Of a stretch of 17,194 bases of DNA, positions 1 through 8,204 are shown piece by piece (positions within the stretch are counted from its first letter, which is position 1; every line of letters begins with the position of its first letter). The translations under genes were made by a program, and so were the position numbers. The notes beneath the pieces were generated by a model. The model made no database searches, was not told the DNA's origin, and saw only the letters and a list, made by a program, of their open reading frames with translations. Origin of the DNA: an uncultured Dorea sp. (GTDB taxonomy: Bacteria; Bacillota_A; Clostridia; Lachnospirales; Lachnospiraceae). The DNA lies in the NCBI GenBank assembly GCA_910579015.1, contig CAJTRO010000035.1, forward strand, positions 18,988 through 36,181, read 5' to 3'.

Positions 1-53
1 AAGTTAAATAAATGTCGAATATTAACAAAATAACAATATAAACGAGATTAATA

Positions 54-82
54 TTTACAAAGCAACAATTAAATGCTAAAAT
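54..82 (+). promoter_or_regulatory. Sigma-A promoter of the first operon
   Basis: A -35 box TTTACA (54-59) is followed by exactly 17 bases and a -10 box TAAAAT (77-82). A TG at 74-75 gives the extended -10 form TGn. Transcription should start near base 89, about 50 bases before the first start codon. An A/T-rich inverted pair AATATTAA (18-25) and TTAATATT (48-55) lies just upstream and could be a regulator site, but such A/T repeats arise easily by chance. Confidence 0.7.
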
Positions 83-122
83 GAGAAAAACAAAACAACA
101 AAAACGACAAAACAACAAAAAG
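83..122 (+). other. T-free A/C-rich 5' leader
   Basis: Forty consecutive bases contain no T and only four G, made mostly of CAA and CAAAA units. The stretch lies between the predicted transcription start and the AGGAGGGGG ribosome-binding site (125-133). Such a leader cannot fold on itself and would leave the ribosome-binding site open. That role is inference; the composition is seen directly. Confidence 0.6.
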
Positions 123-139
123 TCAGGAGGGGGAAGATA

Positions 140-1324
140 TTGAAAGATTTTAATTATTTCAATCCGGTAAAAGTAAAATTCGGTGCAGGAATAAAAAGCG
201 AGATTGGAAGAACACTAAAAGGAAAGTATGAAAGGATCCTGTTGGTCTGTAGTGAAGGCCCGTTTCATGAAAACGGCCTCTATGACTTTATCAGGAATAA
301 TCTGACCGAGAACGGCATCCAGGTCTTTGAGATGCACGATGTAGAGGCGAATCCGAAGCTTTATCGTATACGCGAGGGTGTGGAGGTATGTAAGAAAAAT
401 CAGGCAGACTGCGTGGCCGCGCTTGGCTCTGGTTCCGCTATTGACTGTGCCAAGGCGATTAGCGCGGCGGCGGCTATGGATGTCGATCCGTATGATCTGT
501 ACTGGGGCAGACGTATAGAAGTGACGAAGGCATTGGACACAGTGATGATCCCGACGATCGCGGCTACGGGATCGGAGATGAACCGCTCTTCGGTGGCTGT
601 CAACGAAGAGACGAAAGAGAAATATTTCTTCGATTCAAAACATGCCAAATACGTATTTATGGATCCGGAGATCACACTCACGGTTCCAATCAGACTTACC
701 GTTTGGGGGATCATGGACATCTTAAGCCATACCTTCGAATACTACTTTAACGGCGACAGGGAATCAGAGTTCCAGACATGCTTCTCAGAAGCAATCATCC
801 TGTCCGTCATGAGAAATACAGAAAAGCTGATCGAAAATCCCCAGGATGTGACCGCGAGAGGCGAGATCATGTGGGGCGCGGTAGTGACATGGGGGAGTGG
901 ACTTACATGGATCGGAAGAGGGGAAGCAGACATGGCGTGCCATGGGATTGAGGAGAGCTTCAGTGCATATTTTGACACGCATCACGGGGCATGTCTTGGA
1001 GTGCTGACGCCTAGATGGATGGAAGCAGTGTGCGATAAGAGGCCGGATCTGTTCTCAAGATTTGCCAGGAATATTATGGGAGTGGAAGAAGCTGACGATC
1101 AAAAGGCGGCCAGGGAGGGAGTGAAAAGGTATAAAGAATGGCTGAAATCTGTCAAAGCTCCGAATACATACTATGATCTGGCACCGCTTGAGTTCGCGGA
1201 TGAGGAGCTTGAAAGAGTGGCGAAGACCGCTTGCAGGGTATACCACGGCGGAGTAGGCAGAATGACCAGGTTTGAGGAAGCTGACATTATTAAGATGCTG
1301 AAGAAGGGAAAAGAACCGTACTAA
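140..1324 (+). CDS. Iron-containing alcohol dehydrogenase
   Basis: This is a cytoplasmic NAD(P)-dependent, metal-dependent (group III) alcohol dehydrogenase of 394 residues, a normal family length. The nucleotide-binding loop GSGSAIDCAK is at about 96-105 and the ATGSE motif at 142-146. The four expected metal ligands can be placed at D193, H197, H268 and H282. Translation starts at TTG; the AGGAGGGGG six bases upstream supports it, and no better ATG is in frame. Members of this family reduce aldehydes such as glycolaldehyde, lactaldehyde or butyraldehyde. As first gene of a sugar operon, next to an aldolase, it probably reduces the aldehyde half of an aldol cleavage product. That is inference; the substrate cannot be read from the sequence. 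The family call is firm. Confidence 0.93.
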   Translation: MKDFNYFNPVKVKFGAGIKSEIGRTLKGKYERILLVCSEGPFHENGLYDFIRNNLTENGIQVFEMHDVEANPKLYRIREGVEVCKKNQADCVAALGSGSAIDCAKAISAAAAMDVDPYDLYWGRRIEVTKALDTVMIPTIAATGSEMNRSSVAVNEETKEKYFFDSKHAKYVFMDPEITLTVPIRLTVWGIMDILSHTFEYYFNGDRESEFQTCFSEAIILSVMRNTEKLIENPQDVTARGEIMWGAVVTWGSGLTWIGRGEADMACHGIEESFSAYFDTHHGACLGVLTPRWMEAVCDKRPDLFSRFARNIMGVEEADDQKAAREGVKRYKEWLKSVKAPNTYYDLAPLEFADEELERVAKTACRVYHGGVGRMTRFEEADIIKMLKKGKEPY

Positions 1325-1363
1325 GGTTTAGTAAGAGTTTCAGACAAGGAGGAAACAGTAGAA

Positions 1364-2269
1364 ATGAGTAACAGAGAAAAATATTTTGGAATCGTACCAC
1401 CGCTGATGACACCGCTTCTTGATCACGACAGACTGGATAGAGTAAGTTACAGGAAAATGGTGGATAACGTGATAGACGCCGGGGTACATGGAATCTTTCC
1501 TATGGCGTCAAGCGGCGAGTCCGTGCATAATGCCTATCACGTATGGAAGGAGGCGAATCAGCTGGCGGTTGAGGCCGCGGACGGGAGAGTGCCGGTATAC
1601 TGCGGAGCGATTGCACCTTCTACGGCACAGGTGATCGAAAATATGAGATATCTGGAGAGCATCGGCGCAAAGGCCGCGGTGGCAACTCCTCCATTTTATA
1701 CTTCAAATCTCCTGCAATCAGAGATCATAAGGCATTTTGAAGCGATACTTGAGCGGACGAATATCAATCTGTGCATCTACAATATGCCCGGTCTGACCGG
1801 AGGGATTGACATTGCTCCGGCAACGATCGCGGAGCTGGCCTGTCATGAGAGGGTGGTTATGTATAAGGATTCCTGTCCGAATCTGGACCATCATCTCAGG
1901 ACATTGAAGATGCTTGAAGACAAGGATATATCTGTCCTGTGCGGAGGCGAGGAATTATGCTGTACGAGTATGCTGTTCGGTTCACAGGGAAATATCTCAG
2001 GACTGGCGGTATCGTTCCCAAGACTGTTTGTGGAAGCCTACAATGCGGCAATGGCAGGAGATCTGAAACGCACGGTAGAACTGCAATATAAGATCCTGGA
2101 GTTAAAGAATATCAATCATGCAGGACCATCGGATTTCAGTATGATGAAATATGCGCTGGTTTCTGTGGGGATTGGTACGGAGACCAATTGTTACCACACT
2201 GAGCCGGCGACTCCTGCACAGAAGGCAGAGGTTGACAGGATCGCTGAAAAATTTAAAGAATACCAGTAA
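1364..2269 (+). CDS. DapA/NanA-superfamily class I aldolase (not DHDPS)
   Basis: This is a 301-residue TIM-barrel Schiff-base aldolase or lyase. The catalytic lysine is K168 (in YKDS), the proton-relay tyrosine is Y139 (in YNMP), and the substrate carboxylate loop is SSGE (49-52). True dihydrodipicolinate synthase has an arginine in YNxPxRTG; here the position is Leu144 (PGLTG), so lysine biosynthesis is unlikely. The more probable role is reversible cleavage of a 2-keto-3-deoxy sugar acid, or of a sialic-acid-like compound, to pyruvate and an aldehyde. The operon context of sugar importer, isomerase and dehydrogenases agrees. An AAGGAGG site precedes the ATG by 11 bases, and the gap from the previous gene is 39 bases. 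The exact substrate is unknown. Confidence 0.88.
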   Translation: MSNREKYFGIVPPLMTPLLDHDRLDRVSYRKMVDNVIDAGVHGIFPMASSGESVHNAYHVWKEANQLAVEAADGRVPVYCGAIAPSTAQVIENMRYLESIGAKAAVATPPFYTSNLLQSEIIRHFEAILERTNINLCIYNMPGLTGGIDIAPATIAELACHERVVMYKDSCPNLDHHLRTLKMLEDKDISVLCGGEELCCTSMLFGSQGNISGLAVSFPRLFVEAYNAAMAGDLKRTVELQYKILELKNINHAGPSDFSMMKYALVSVGIGTETNCYHTEPATPAQKAEVDRIAEKFKEYQ

Positions 2270-2301
2270 GAGAACATTACGGACAGGAAGGAGAACCGAT
2301 T

Positions 2302-3639
2302 ATGAAAAAGAGAATACAGTCATTGACAGCTGTTATCATTATGTTTGCACTTATCATGGGATTAGCCGCATGTGGAAGTAAGGAAGATGAGAATCAGAAC
2401 GGCAAGTCTGAGAGTAACGAGACGGCCTTGAAGGTGTGGCTTCCGAATACATTTTCAGAAGAAGCGGACAAGCTGATTGAGGAAAGGTGCCATGAATTTG
2501 CCGAATCCAGAGATGATGTAGATAAGGTTGATGTGGAATTTATCTCGGGAACAGACGGATATGCGAAGTGGAATGCGGCCATAGAATCAGGAGATGTTCC
2601 GGATCTGACATTTCTCCATGTGACAGCCTATAACAATTATGCCAACATGGGCGTGCTGGAGGATTTGTCTGATACGGTAGAGAAGGTAGAGGACAGCTAT
2701 GGAGCGTTGATGGAGAACCATAAGGAAAACTTTACATTTGACGGGGCGTTATATGCACTGCCTCTGTACGTACAGATTAATTCCATGACCTATCGGACGG
2801 ACTATCTTAACCAGGCAGGCGCAAAAGTACCAAAGACATGGGAAGAGCTGCGGGAAGTATCTAAGAAGATCAAGGACGCCGGACTTGACTGTTACGGATT
2901 TGGAAATGGTATGGGAACGGCAGACGACGGAGAGGATGTGCTAAGATGTATCTTCCGTTCCTTTGGTGCAAGAAGCTGGGACGAGGACGGCAATGTGGTA
3001 GTCAACAGTAAGGAGACGGTAGATGCGATCAAGTATCTGGCGGATATGTATGAATCAGGCTATATGCCTCCATCTGTTCTTGAGTGGGACGCATCAGGCA
3101 ATAATACTTCATATCTTGCAGGAGAGAGCGCCTTCGTATTTAATCCGCCTACTCTGTACAATACGACGCAGAACGATGAGAATAAGGACACTTTGGGGAA
3201 GGTAACGTCCATGGCGGCGCTTCCGAAAGGAGACCATGAATCATGGAGTAATATCAACTATATCATGTTCTCCATCTTTAACCAGGCAAAGAATAAAGAA
3301 CTTGCGAAAGAATTATTAGAATTTTTCTTTGAAGAGGAGTGGTATAACAATTATATGGAACTTGGTTTCCCTGTGGCTGGCGCGGTATTCGAGGCCACTC
3401 TCACGACAGAAGACTGGAAGTCAGATCTAGGTCAGGCGATTCTTCCTCAGAGTTATCTGGGACGAAGCTATGGCTATCCGTGTACAAAGGCGGAAGTCAA
3501 GGCGGCTGATGCGAAAGCGTACAATGATTTTGTACTCAGTAAGACCATGCAGAAGGTCCTGCTTAACGGAATGTCCCCGGAAGATGCGGCGGCAGAGCTT
3601 GAGACAGAGCTTCAGGGATATCTGGACGCGGCAAAATAG
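2302..3639 (+). CDS. ABC transporter sugar-binding lipoprotein
   Basis: This is an extracellular solute-binding protein of family 1 (carbohydrate-binding type), 445 residues. It begins with a lipoprotein signal: a positive MKKR end, a hydrophobic core at about 8-22, and lipobox LAAC with lipidated Cys24, followed by an acidic, charged linker. The mature protein would be anchored to the outer face of the membrane and deliver its ligand to the two permeases encoded immediately downstream. The fold pattern (VWLPNTF start, IESGDVPDL, ALPLYVQ, YRTDYLNQAG, PKTWEEL) is typical of sugar ABC receptors. An AAGGAG site lies about 10 bases before the ATG. The ligand cannot be deduced; the neighbouring lyxose-isomerase-type gene suggests an aldose or aldose-derived compound. 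Confidence 0.93.
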   Translation: MKKRIQSLTAVIIMFALIMGLAACGSKEDENQNGKSESNETALKVWLPNTFSEEADKLIEERCHEFAESRDDVDKVDVEFISGTDGYAKWNAAIESGDVPDLTFLHVTAYNNYANMGVLEDLSDTVEKVEDSYGALMENHKENFTFDGALYALPLYVQINSMTYRTDYLNQAGAKVPKTWEELREVSKKIKDAGLDCYGFGNGMGTADDGEDVLRCIFRSFGARSWDEDGNVVVNSKETVDAIKYLADMYESGYMPPSVLEWDASGNNTSYLAGESAFVFNPPTLYNTTQNDENKDTLGKVTSMAALPKGDHESWSNINYIMFSIFNQAKNKELAKELLEFFFEEEWYNNYMELGFPVAGAVFEATLTTEDWKSDLGQAILPQSYLGRSYGYPCTKAEVKAADAKAYNDFVLSKTMQKVLLNGMSPEDAAAELETELQGYLDAAK

Positions 3640-3693
3640 GGAGATTTACATCATGAAGCAGTTCTGATACGGCTTATGAAAGGGGATGAAAGG

Positions 3694-4596
3694 ATGGCTG
3701 TGCCAAATGCTCCGGGAAAGAGGATCACATATACGAAGATATTTCCGTATCTGCTTATTGCACCGGTTCTGATATATGTACTGATCTTTCTGGTTTTTCC
3801 ATTTTTCTATGGGATCGGGATCAGTCTTACCGACAAGAAGATTGGAAGCAGTGTGAATTTTATTGGTCTTAAGAATTATGTCCAATTACTGAAAGAACCG
3901 AAATTTGTTACAAGTATCAAGAATACGATGACGTATACGGTGATCTCCGTATTATTAAAGGTTATTCTGGGGATGGCCATGGCGCTCGTGCTGAATGCAA
4001 AGATCTGCGGGCGGTCTCTGGCAAGAGGATTGCTTTTGATCCCCTGGGCCGTTCCCACGACTGTCTCCATCTATGTGTGGAAATGGATGTTTGCCGATAC
4101 AGGAGGCGTATTAAATGCAATGCTTATGGGAACCGGCGTGGTCGATCAGAAGATTGCATGGTTATCGACACCGGCGATGGCCATGTCCGCCATTGTGCTG
4201 GTAAATGTATGGAGAGGCGCGCCTTTCATCGGGATATCTGTGTTGTCAGGCTTGCAGACGATTTCCTCTGATCTGTACGAGTCGGCGACGGTGGATGGTG
4301 CGGGAGCTTTTGCAAGGTTTTGCTATATTACGATCCCGTCTATAAAGAATGTCCTTATGCTTTCCACCCTGGTCACGACCATATGGACCTTCAATGACTT
4401 TGAGATCATATGGCTGCTGACAAAGGGAGGCCCGCTTAATTCCACCCAGGTAATTTCCACCTACAGCTATCAGGCAGGAATCTTGCAGATGGATTTCGGG
4501 AAGGCGGTAGCGGCATCCATTATGTTCCTTCCTGTTATCATTGTGATCGTGAACATCATCACAGGATATACGCTGAAGAAAGGGGATGATTACTAG
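3694..4596 (+). CDS. Sugar ABC transporter permease, MalF/UgpA type
   Basis: This is an inner-membrane permease of a carbohydrate ABC importer. The first hydrophobic helix (IFPYLLIAPVLIYVLIFLVF) is followed by further membrane segments. The cytoplasmic EAA loop, which docks the ATPase, is visible as ESATVDGAGAF, with the IP of the consensus kept shortly after. An in-frame ATG at 3676 has no ribosome-binding site. The ATG at 3694 sits eight bases after AGGGG (3681-3685) and is preferred, giving 300 residues. It follows the binding protein by 54 bases and abuts the second permease with no spacer, so the two should be co-translated. No ATPase gene follows; a shared MsmX/MsmK-type ATPase encoded elsewhere is likely (established for this family, inferred here). 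Confidence 0.92.
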   Translation: MAVPNAPGKRITYTKIFPYLLIAPVLIYVLIFLVFPFFYGIGISLTDKKIGSSVNFIGLKNYVQLLKEPKFVTSIKNTMTYTVISVLLKVILGMAMALVLNAKICGRSLARGLLLIPWAVPTTVSIYVWKWMFADTGGVLNAMLMGTGVVDQKIAWLSTPAMAMSAIVLVNVWRGAPFIGISVLSGLQTISSDLYESATVDGAGAFARFCYITIPSIKNVLMLSTLVTTIWTFNDFEIIWLLTKGGPLNSTQVISTYSYQAGILQMDFGKAVAASIMFLPVIIVIVNIITGYTLKKGDDY

Positions 4597-5448
4597 ATGA
4601 AAAAAGAAAGAAAGCGCAGTGCAGTCAATCGGAGAGAGGATGGGATTGCATATCTGGTATTGATCATTTTTCTCGTATTTTCTCTGTTCCCGATCTACTG
4701 GATGCTGAATACGTCGTTAAAGTCCAACGCAGAGATTTATGAGAAGGTTCCTACATTCTTCCCCAGGGAGATCCGGGTGGATGCGTATAAAAGACTGTTG
4801 TTTGAGACGGGATTTCCAAGAGCATTGTGGAACAGTGTGCTGATTGCGTCTGTCGTATCGCTTATGACAATATTCGTGAGTATGCTTGCCTCTTATGCGA
4901 TCACACGCACGAATCTGAAAGGCCGTTTCTTTATGTCCAGATGTGTCTTATATACGTATCTGCTCCCAAGGACGATGTTGTTCATTCCCCTCTATATGCT
5001 TGCGGTGAAGCTGGGGATCAATAACAGCCTGTTTGGACTGGGGATCATATATCCGACATTTACGATTCCGTATGCTATGTGGATGTTGATCGCATACTTT
5101 AAGACTGTGCCGAAGGAGGTAGAGGAAGCCGCGGTAATTGACGGCTGCGGTCCGTGGAAACTGATGTTTCAGGTATTCTTTCCGCTGGTGGTCCCGGGGA
5201 TCGTGTCCACTCTGATCTTCTGCTTTACACTCTGCTGGAATGAGTATCTGTATTCACTTATCATGATCAACGACAGTGCCTTTAAGACGTTTCCGACGAT
5301 GCTGTCAGAGTTGATCGTGGATGATATATTTGCATGGGCGCCGTTGATGGCAGGATCCTTGATTTCATGTATTCCGATTCTGGTCGTTTATACCTTCTCG
5401 TCTAAGAATCTGACGGGCGGGTTTACAGACGGCTCGGTGAAAGGGTAG
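4597..5448 (+). CDS. Sugar ABC transporter permease, MalG/UgpE type
   Basis: This is the second inner-membrane permease of the same importer, 283 residues. A short charged N-terminus (KKERKRSAVNRRED) leads to helix 1 (LVLIIFLVFSLFPIYWML), followed by the typical SLKS segment. The EAA loop reads EEAAVIDGCGPW with FPLVVPG after it, as expected for the MalG type. The ATG directly follows the TAG of the upstream permease. Its ribosome-binding site AGGGG (4581-4585) lies inside the upstream gene, which suggests translational coupling. The C-terminus (SSKNLTGGFTDGSVKG) is the usual ending of this family. Together with the binding lipoprotein and upstream permease it forms the membrane part of the importer; the nucleotide-binding subunit is absent from the window. 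Confidence 0.92.
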   Translation: MKKERKRSAVNRREDGIAYLVLIIFLVFSLFPIYWMLNTSLKSNAEIYEKVPTFFPREIRVDAYKRLLFETGFPRALWNSVLIASVVSLMTIFVSMLASYAITRTNLKGRFFMSRCVLYTYLLPRTMLFIPLYMLAVKLGINNSLFGLGIIYPTFTIPYAMWMLIAYFKTVPKEVEEAAVIDGCGPWKLMFQVFFPLVVPGIVSTLIFCFTLCWNEYLYSLIMINDSAFKTFPTMLSELIVDDIFAWAPLMAGSLISCIPILVVYTFSSKNLTGGFTDGSVKG

Positions 5449-5480
5449 TTCAGGCGCAAAGAGATTAGGAGGCAGATGAT

Positions 5481-6200
5481 ATGAAACGGTCAAAGATCAA
5501 TGCGGAGATAAAGTATATGGAGAGGATCCTGAAAGAGCACGGGTTCGAGATACCGCCATTTTGCAGGTGGTCTCCCCGGGACTGGGAGGATCGAGGGGAA
5601 GAGTACGATGAGATCCGCGATAATAAGCTGGGATGGGATGTCACCGATTACGGACTGGGAGATTTCGATAAGGCGGGACTTTCCCTGCTCACGATACGGA
5701 ACGGGAATGTCAAAATGGATCAGTATACCAAGGTTTACGCGGAGAAGCTGCTTGTCCTTAAGGAGGGACAGATATCGCCGCAGCATTTCCACTGGAATAA
5801 GATGGAAGACATCATTAACCGGGGAGGTGGCAATGTACGGATCAAATTGTATAATTCCGGAAAAGACGGCCGGATGGAAGATACGTTTGTGACGGTCAGT
5901 CAGGACGGGAGAAATTATCAGGTGCCCGCCGGCAGTGAGATCCGGCTGACACCCGGAGAAAGCCTGACGCTCTATCCCGGTCTGTATCATGGGATCCGGC
6001 TGGAGGAGGGGAGTAGATACGCATTGCTTGGCGAAGTCTCCATGTGCAACGATGACGAGAATGATAACCGCTTCTATGAACCAGTTGCACGTTTCCCGGA
6101 GATTGAGGAGGATGAACCGCCTTATCGGCTGTTGTGTACGGAGTATCCGCAAGCTGAAGCTGTGCAGAAGGAACGTTGCAGGAACGGAGGGAGAATGTGA
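5481..6200 (+). CDS. D-lyxose ketol-isomerase family (cupin sugar isomerase)
   Basis: This is a 239-residue cupin of the EcSI/YdaE D-lyxose isomerase family, which interconverts D-lyxose and D-xylulose and often also mannose and fructose. The metal site can be placed at H102, H104, E109 and H170 (QHFHWNKMED and LYHGI), matching the His-His-Glu-His arrangement of the family. The flanking segments KVYAEKLLVLKEGQ, GGGNVRIKLY and GEVSMCNDDENDNRF are also family hallmarks. AGGAGG (5468-5473) lies seven bases before the ATG. The stop codon overlaps the GTG start of the next gene by four bases. Substrate preference within the family is broad, so lyxose itself may not be the physiological sugar. The gene gives the best hint that the operon handles a free aldose or ketose. 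Confidence 0.88.
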   Translation: MKRSKINAEIKYMERILKEHGFEIPPFCRWSPRDWEDRGEEYDEIRDNKLGWDVTDYGLGDFDKAGLSLLTIRNGNVKMDQYTKVYAEKLLVLKEGQISPQHFHWNKMEDIINRGGGNVRIKLYNSGKDGRMEDTFVTVSQDGRNYQVPAGSEIRLTPGESLTLYPGLYHGIRLEEGSRYALLGEVSMCNDDENDNRFYEPVARFPEIEEDEPPYRLLCTEYPQAEAVQKERCRNGGRM

Positions 6201-7147
6201 GAAATGTATTGATCATGGCGGATGCCAAACGGGAGTATTTTACACAGGCAGAACGGATGTTGAGAAAGAACCGGATCGAGTATTCCTTCGGTGATCCGCT
6301 GGATACAGGGGAAGAAGCCTTGATAAGGCAGGCGGCTCACAGCACCGTTGTCATAGCGGGAAGTGAACGGTGGACGAAAAATGTACTTATGAATTGTAAA
6401 GAGCTTAAGGCAGTGATAAGGTGCGGAACAGGATATGACGGGGTGGATGTGAATGCCGCCAGAAAGCTGGGGATACAGGTGGCGAATACGCCCGGGATCA
6501 ATGCATATGCTGTTGCGGAGATGGCGCTTTCCATGATATTATGTCTTCAGAGAAAGTTAAAGATGTATGATTGCGCAATCCGGAATGGCGGATGGGGACC
6601 GCTTCCTGTGCGGGAGCTGAGAGGAAAGACGGCGGGCCTGATTGGTTTCGGCGGGATCGCAAGACAGCTTGCACGGCTTCTTGCTCCGTTTGACTGCCGT
6701 CTGAAAGCCTATGACGTATGCTGGGACGACGCGGCGGCAGAGGCGCTGGGCGTGGAGTTTGGAGAGCTTGAAGAGATTTTTAGCACCTCGGATATCATCA
6801 GCCTGCATCTGCCCCTGCTTCCATCCACAAAGCATATGATATGCAAAGAGACGCTTGAGATGATGAAGCGGGAATGTATCCTGATCAACACCAGCCGGGG
6901 CGGTATCGTGAACACGGAGGATCTGTGTGATGCTCTCCGGGATCAGGTGATAGCCGGAGCGGGGCTGGATGTCCATGAACTGGAGCCGGTGCCTGCGGAT
7001 TACAGGCCGTTTCTGGAGCCGAGGCTGATCCTGAGCCCCCATGTGGCTTCTGCGACAAGAGAGGCCGCCGAGGCTATGATACAGGAGGCGGCGAATGAGG
7101 TGATACGATTCTATGAGGAGGGAGCGCCTGCGCATCTGGTCTGTTAA
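6197..7147 (+). CDS. D-isomer-specific 2-hydroxyacid dehydrogenase (SerA-like)
   Basis: This is a cytoplasmic NAD(P)-dependent dehydrogenase that interconverts 2-keto and 2-hydroxy acids. From a GTG start it has 316 residues, typical of the short SerA/GyaR/hydroxypyruvate-reductase group without ACT domain. The Rossmann loop is G150xG152xxA155 in LIGFGGIARQLA. The catalytic triad is visible as R234 (NTSRGG), E263 (VHELEP) and H282 (LSPHVASAT). The GTG at 6197 is chosen because GGAGGG (6186-6191) lies five bases upstream and the start overlaps the preceding TGA (GTGA), the usual coupled form. A longer frame from TTG at 6176 lacks a suitable site. It may reduce or oxidise a keto acid made in this pathway, such as hydroxypyruvate or a keto-aldonate; the substrate is unknown. 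Confidence 0.9.
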   Translation: MRNVLIMADAKREYFTQAERMLRKNRIEYSFGDPLDTGEEALIRQAAHSTVVIAGSERWTKNVLMNCKELKAVIRCGTGYDGVDVNAARKLGIQVANTPGINAYAVAEMALSMILCLQRKLKMYDCAIRNGGWGPLPVRELRGKTAGLIGFGGIARQLARLLAPFDCRLKAYDVCWDDAAAEALGVEFGELEEIFSTSDIISLHLPLLPSTKHMICKETLEMMKRECILINTSRGGIVNTEDLCDALRDQVIAGAGLDVHELEPVPADYRPFLEPRLILSPHVASATREAAEAMIQEAANEVIRFYEEGAPAHLVC

Positions 7148-7174
7148 CTCTGTGAAAGAAGGAGGATCACGAGT

Positions 7175-8143
7175 ATGAACGTAGGAATATTAGGAGCAGG
7201 CGGTATCGCCTGCGAGATGGCGAAAACAATCTGCCGTATGGAAGGAACTGAATTATACGCCGTAGCTTCAAGGAGCCTTGAGAAGGCAGAGGACTTTGCG
7301 GGGCAATACCAGATCCCAAAGGCGTATGGAAGCTATGAGGAGATGGCAGAGGATCTGGCCGTGGATCTCGTATATGTCGCAACCCCTCACTCTCATCACT
7401 ATGAACACGTGAAGCTGTGCCTTGAACATGGCAGGAATGTGCTCTGCGAGAAAGCATTCATGGTTAACAGCATACAGGCGCGAGAGATGGTGCGGCTGGC
7501 ACAGGAGAAGGGGCTTTTGCTGGCCGAAGCAATATGGACCAGATATATGCCGTCAAGAACCCTGATCCGCGAAGCGGTGGACAGCGGGATAATCGGAGAA
7601 GTCACATCTCTGACGGCGAATCTTGGATATGTGGTGAAGCACAAGGAACGCCTGATCCGGTCCAGTCTGGGCGGAGGAGCCCTGCTTGACTTGGGTGTGT
7701 ATCCCGTTAATTTTGCGCTGATGGTATTTGGGGATGATTATGAAGAAGTATCGGCGGACGCAGTTCTTTCTGAGGAGGGCGTGGATCTACAGAACAGTAT
7801 CACCCTGAAATGGAAAGACGGAAGGATGGCCGTCCTGCATTCCAACATGCAGGTGCTCACAGACCGCAGAGGCGTGATCTACGGAGATAAGGGATACATC
7901 GTCGTCGAAAATATCAATAACTGTCAGTCGATCTGCGCCTACGATCTTGACCGGAGGCTTCTTAAGGAATATGAGATACCAAAGCAGATCACCGGTTATG
8001 AGTATGAGGTGGAGGCCTGCAAAAGGGCGATAGAGGAGGGAGCCGCAGAGTGTAAAGAGATGCCTCATATACACAGTGTTGCCGTGATGGAATTGCTTGA
8101 TAAGGTGCGTCGTATTGTCGGGATTACTTACGCATGTGAATGA
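7175..8143 (+). CDS. Gfo/Idh/MocA-family sugar dehydrogenase
   Basis: This is a 322-residue NAD(P)-dependent oxidoreductase. The N-terminal Rossmann motif is GILGAGGIA (4-12). The segment VATPHSHHYEH (68-78) and the catalytic lysine K93 in CEKAF follow; most relatives have EKP here. The second domain has GGGALLDLGVYP, which places D172 and Y176. The K-D-Y set with this spacing is the pattern of the dihydrodiol dehydrogenase / D-xylose dehydrogenase branch, so aldose oxidation is a reasonable guess. The gene is last in the operon, 27 bases after its neighbour, with GGAGG before the ATG, and is followed after 12 bases by a strong terminator. Alternative roles in the superfamily include inositol or amino-sugar oxidation; these cannot be excluded. 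Confidence 0.9.
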   Translation: MNVGILGAGGIACEMAKTICRMEGTELYAVASRSLEKAEDFAGQYQIPKAYGSYEEMAEDLAVDLVYVATPHSHHYEHVKLCLEHGRNVLCEKAFMVNSIQAREMVRLAQEKGLLLAEAIWTRYMPSRTLIREAVDSGIIGEVTSLTANLGYVVKHKERLIRSSLGGGALLDLGVYPVNFALMVFGDDYEEVSADAVLSEEGVDLQNSITLKWKDGRMAVLHSNMQVLTDRRGVIYGDKGYIVVENINNCQSICAYDLDRRLLKEYEIPKQITGYEYEVEACKRAIEEGAAECKEMPHIHSVAVMELLDKVRRIVGITYACE

Positions 8144-8155
8144 TCGAATGTAAAT

Positions 8156-8186
8156 GGCTATGTGGAAACACATAGCTGTTTTTTTT
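8156..8186 (+). terminator. Intrinsic terminator of the first operon
   Basis: A stem GGCTATGTG (8156-8164) pairs with CACATAGCT (8169-8177), closing a GAAA tetraloop (8165-8168). All nine pairs form, the outermost being a G-T pair. Eight T residues follow at 8179-8186. This is a textbook rho-independent terminator just after the dehydrogenase stop codon and separates the two operons. Confidence 0.93.
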
Positions 8187-8204
8187 ATGAAAAGATACCG
8201 TAAG

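Noticed and set aside
12..26. Possible shared operator with the regulator promoter (TCGAATATT versus TCGAAAATATT at 8314-8324)
   Set aside because: The spacing differs, the symmetry is poor and the sequence is A/T-rich; the match is not better than chance by eye.
1326..1335. GTTTAGTAAG, resembling the palindrome GTTTAGTAAAC of the regulator promoter
   Set aside because: It lies inside the first operon, right after a stop codon and not near a promoter, and is not a full palindrome; probably chance.
5490..6152. Antisense open frame of 220 codons opposite the lyxose isomerase gene
   Set aside because: The sense frame keeps all metal ligands and has a good ribosome-binding site; the antisense frame has neither a site nor a recognisable domain.
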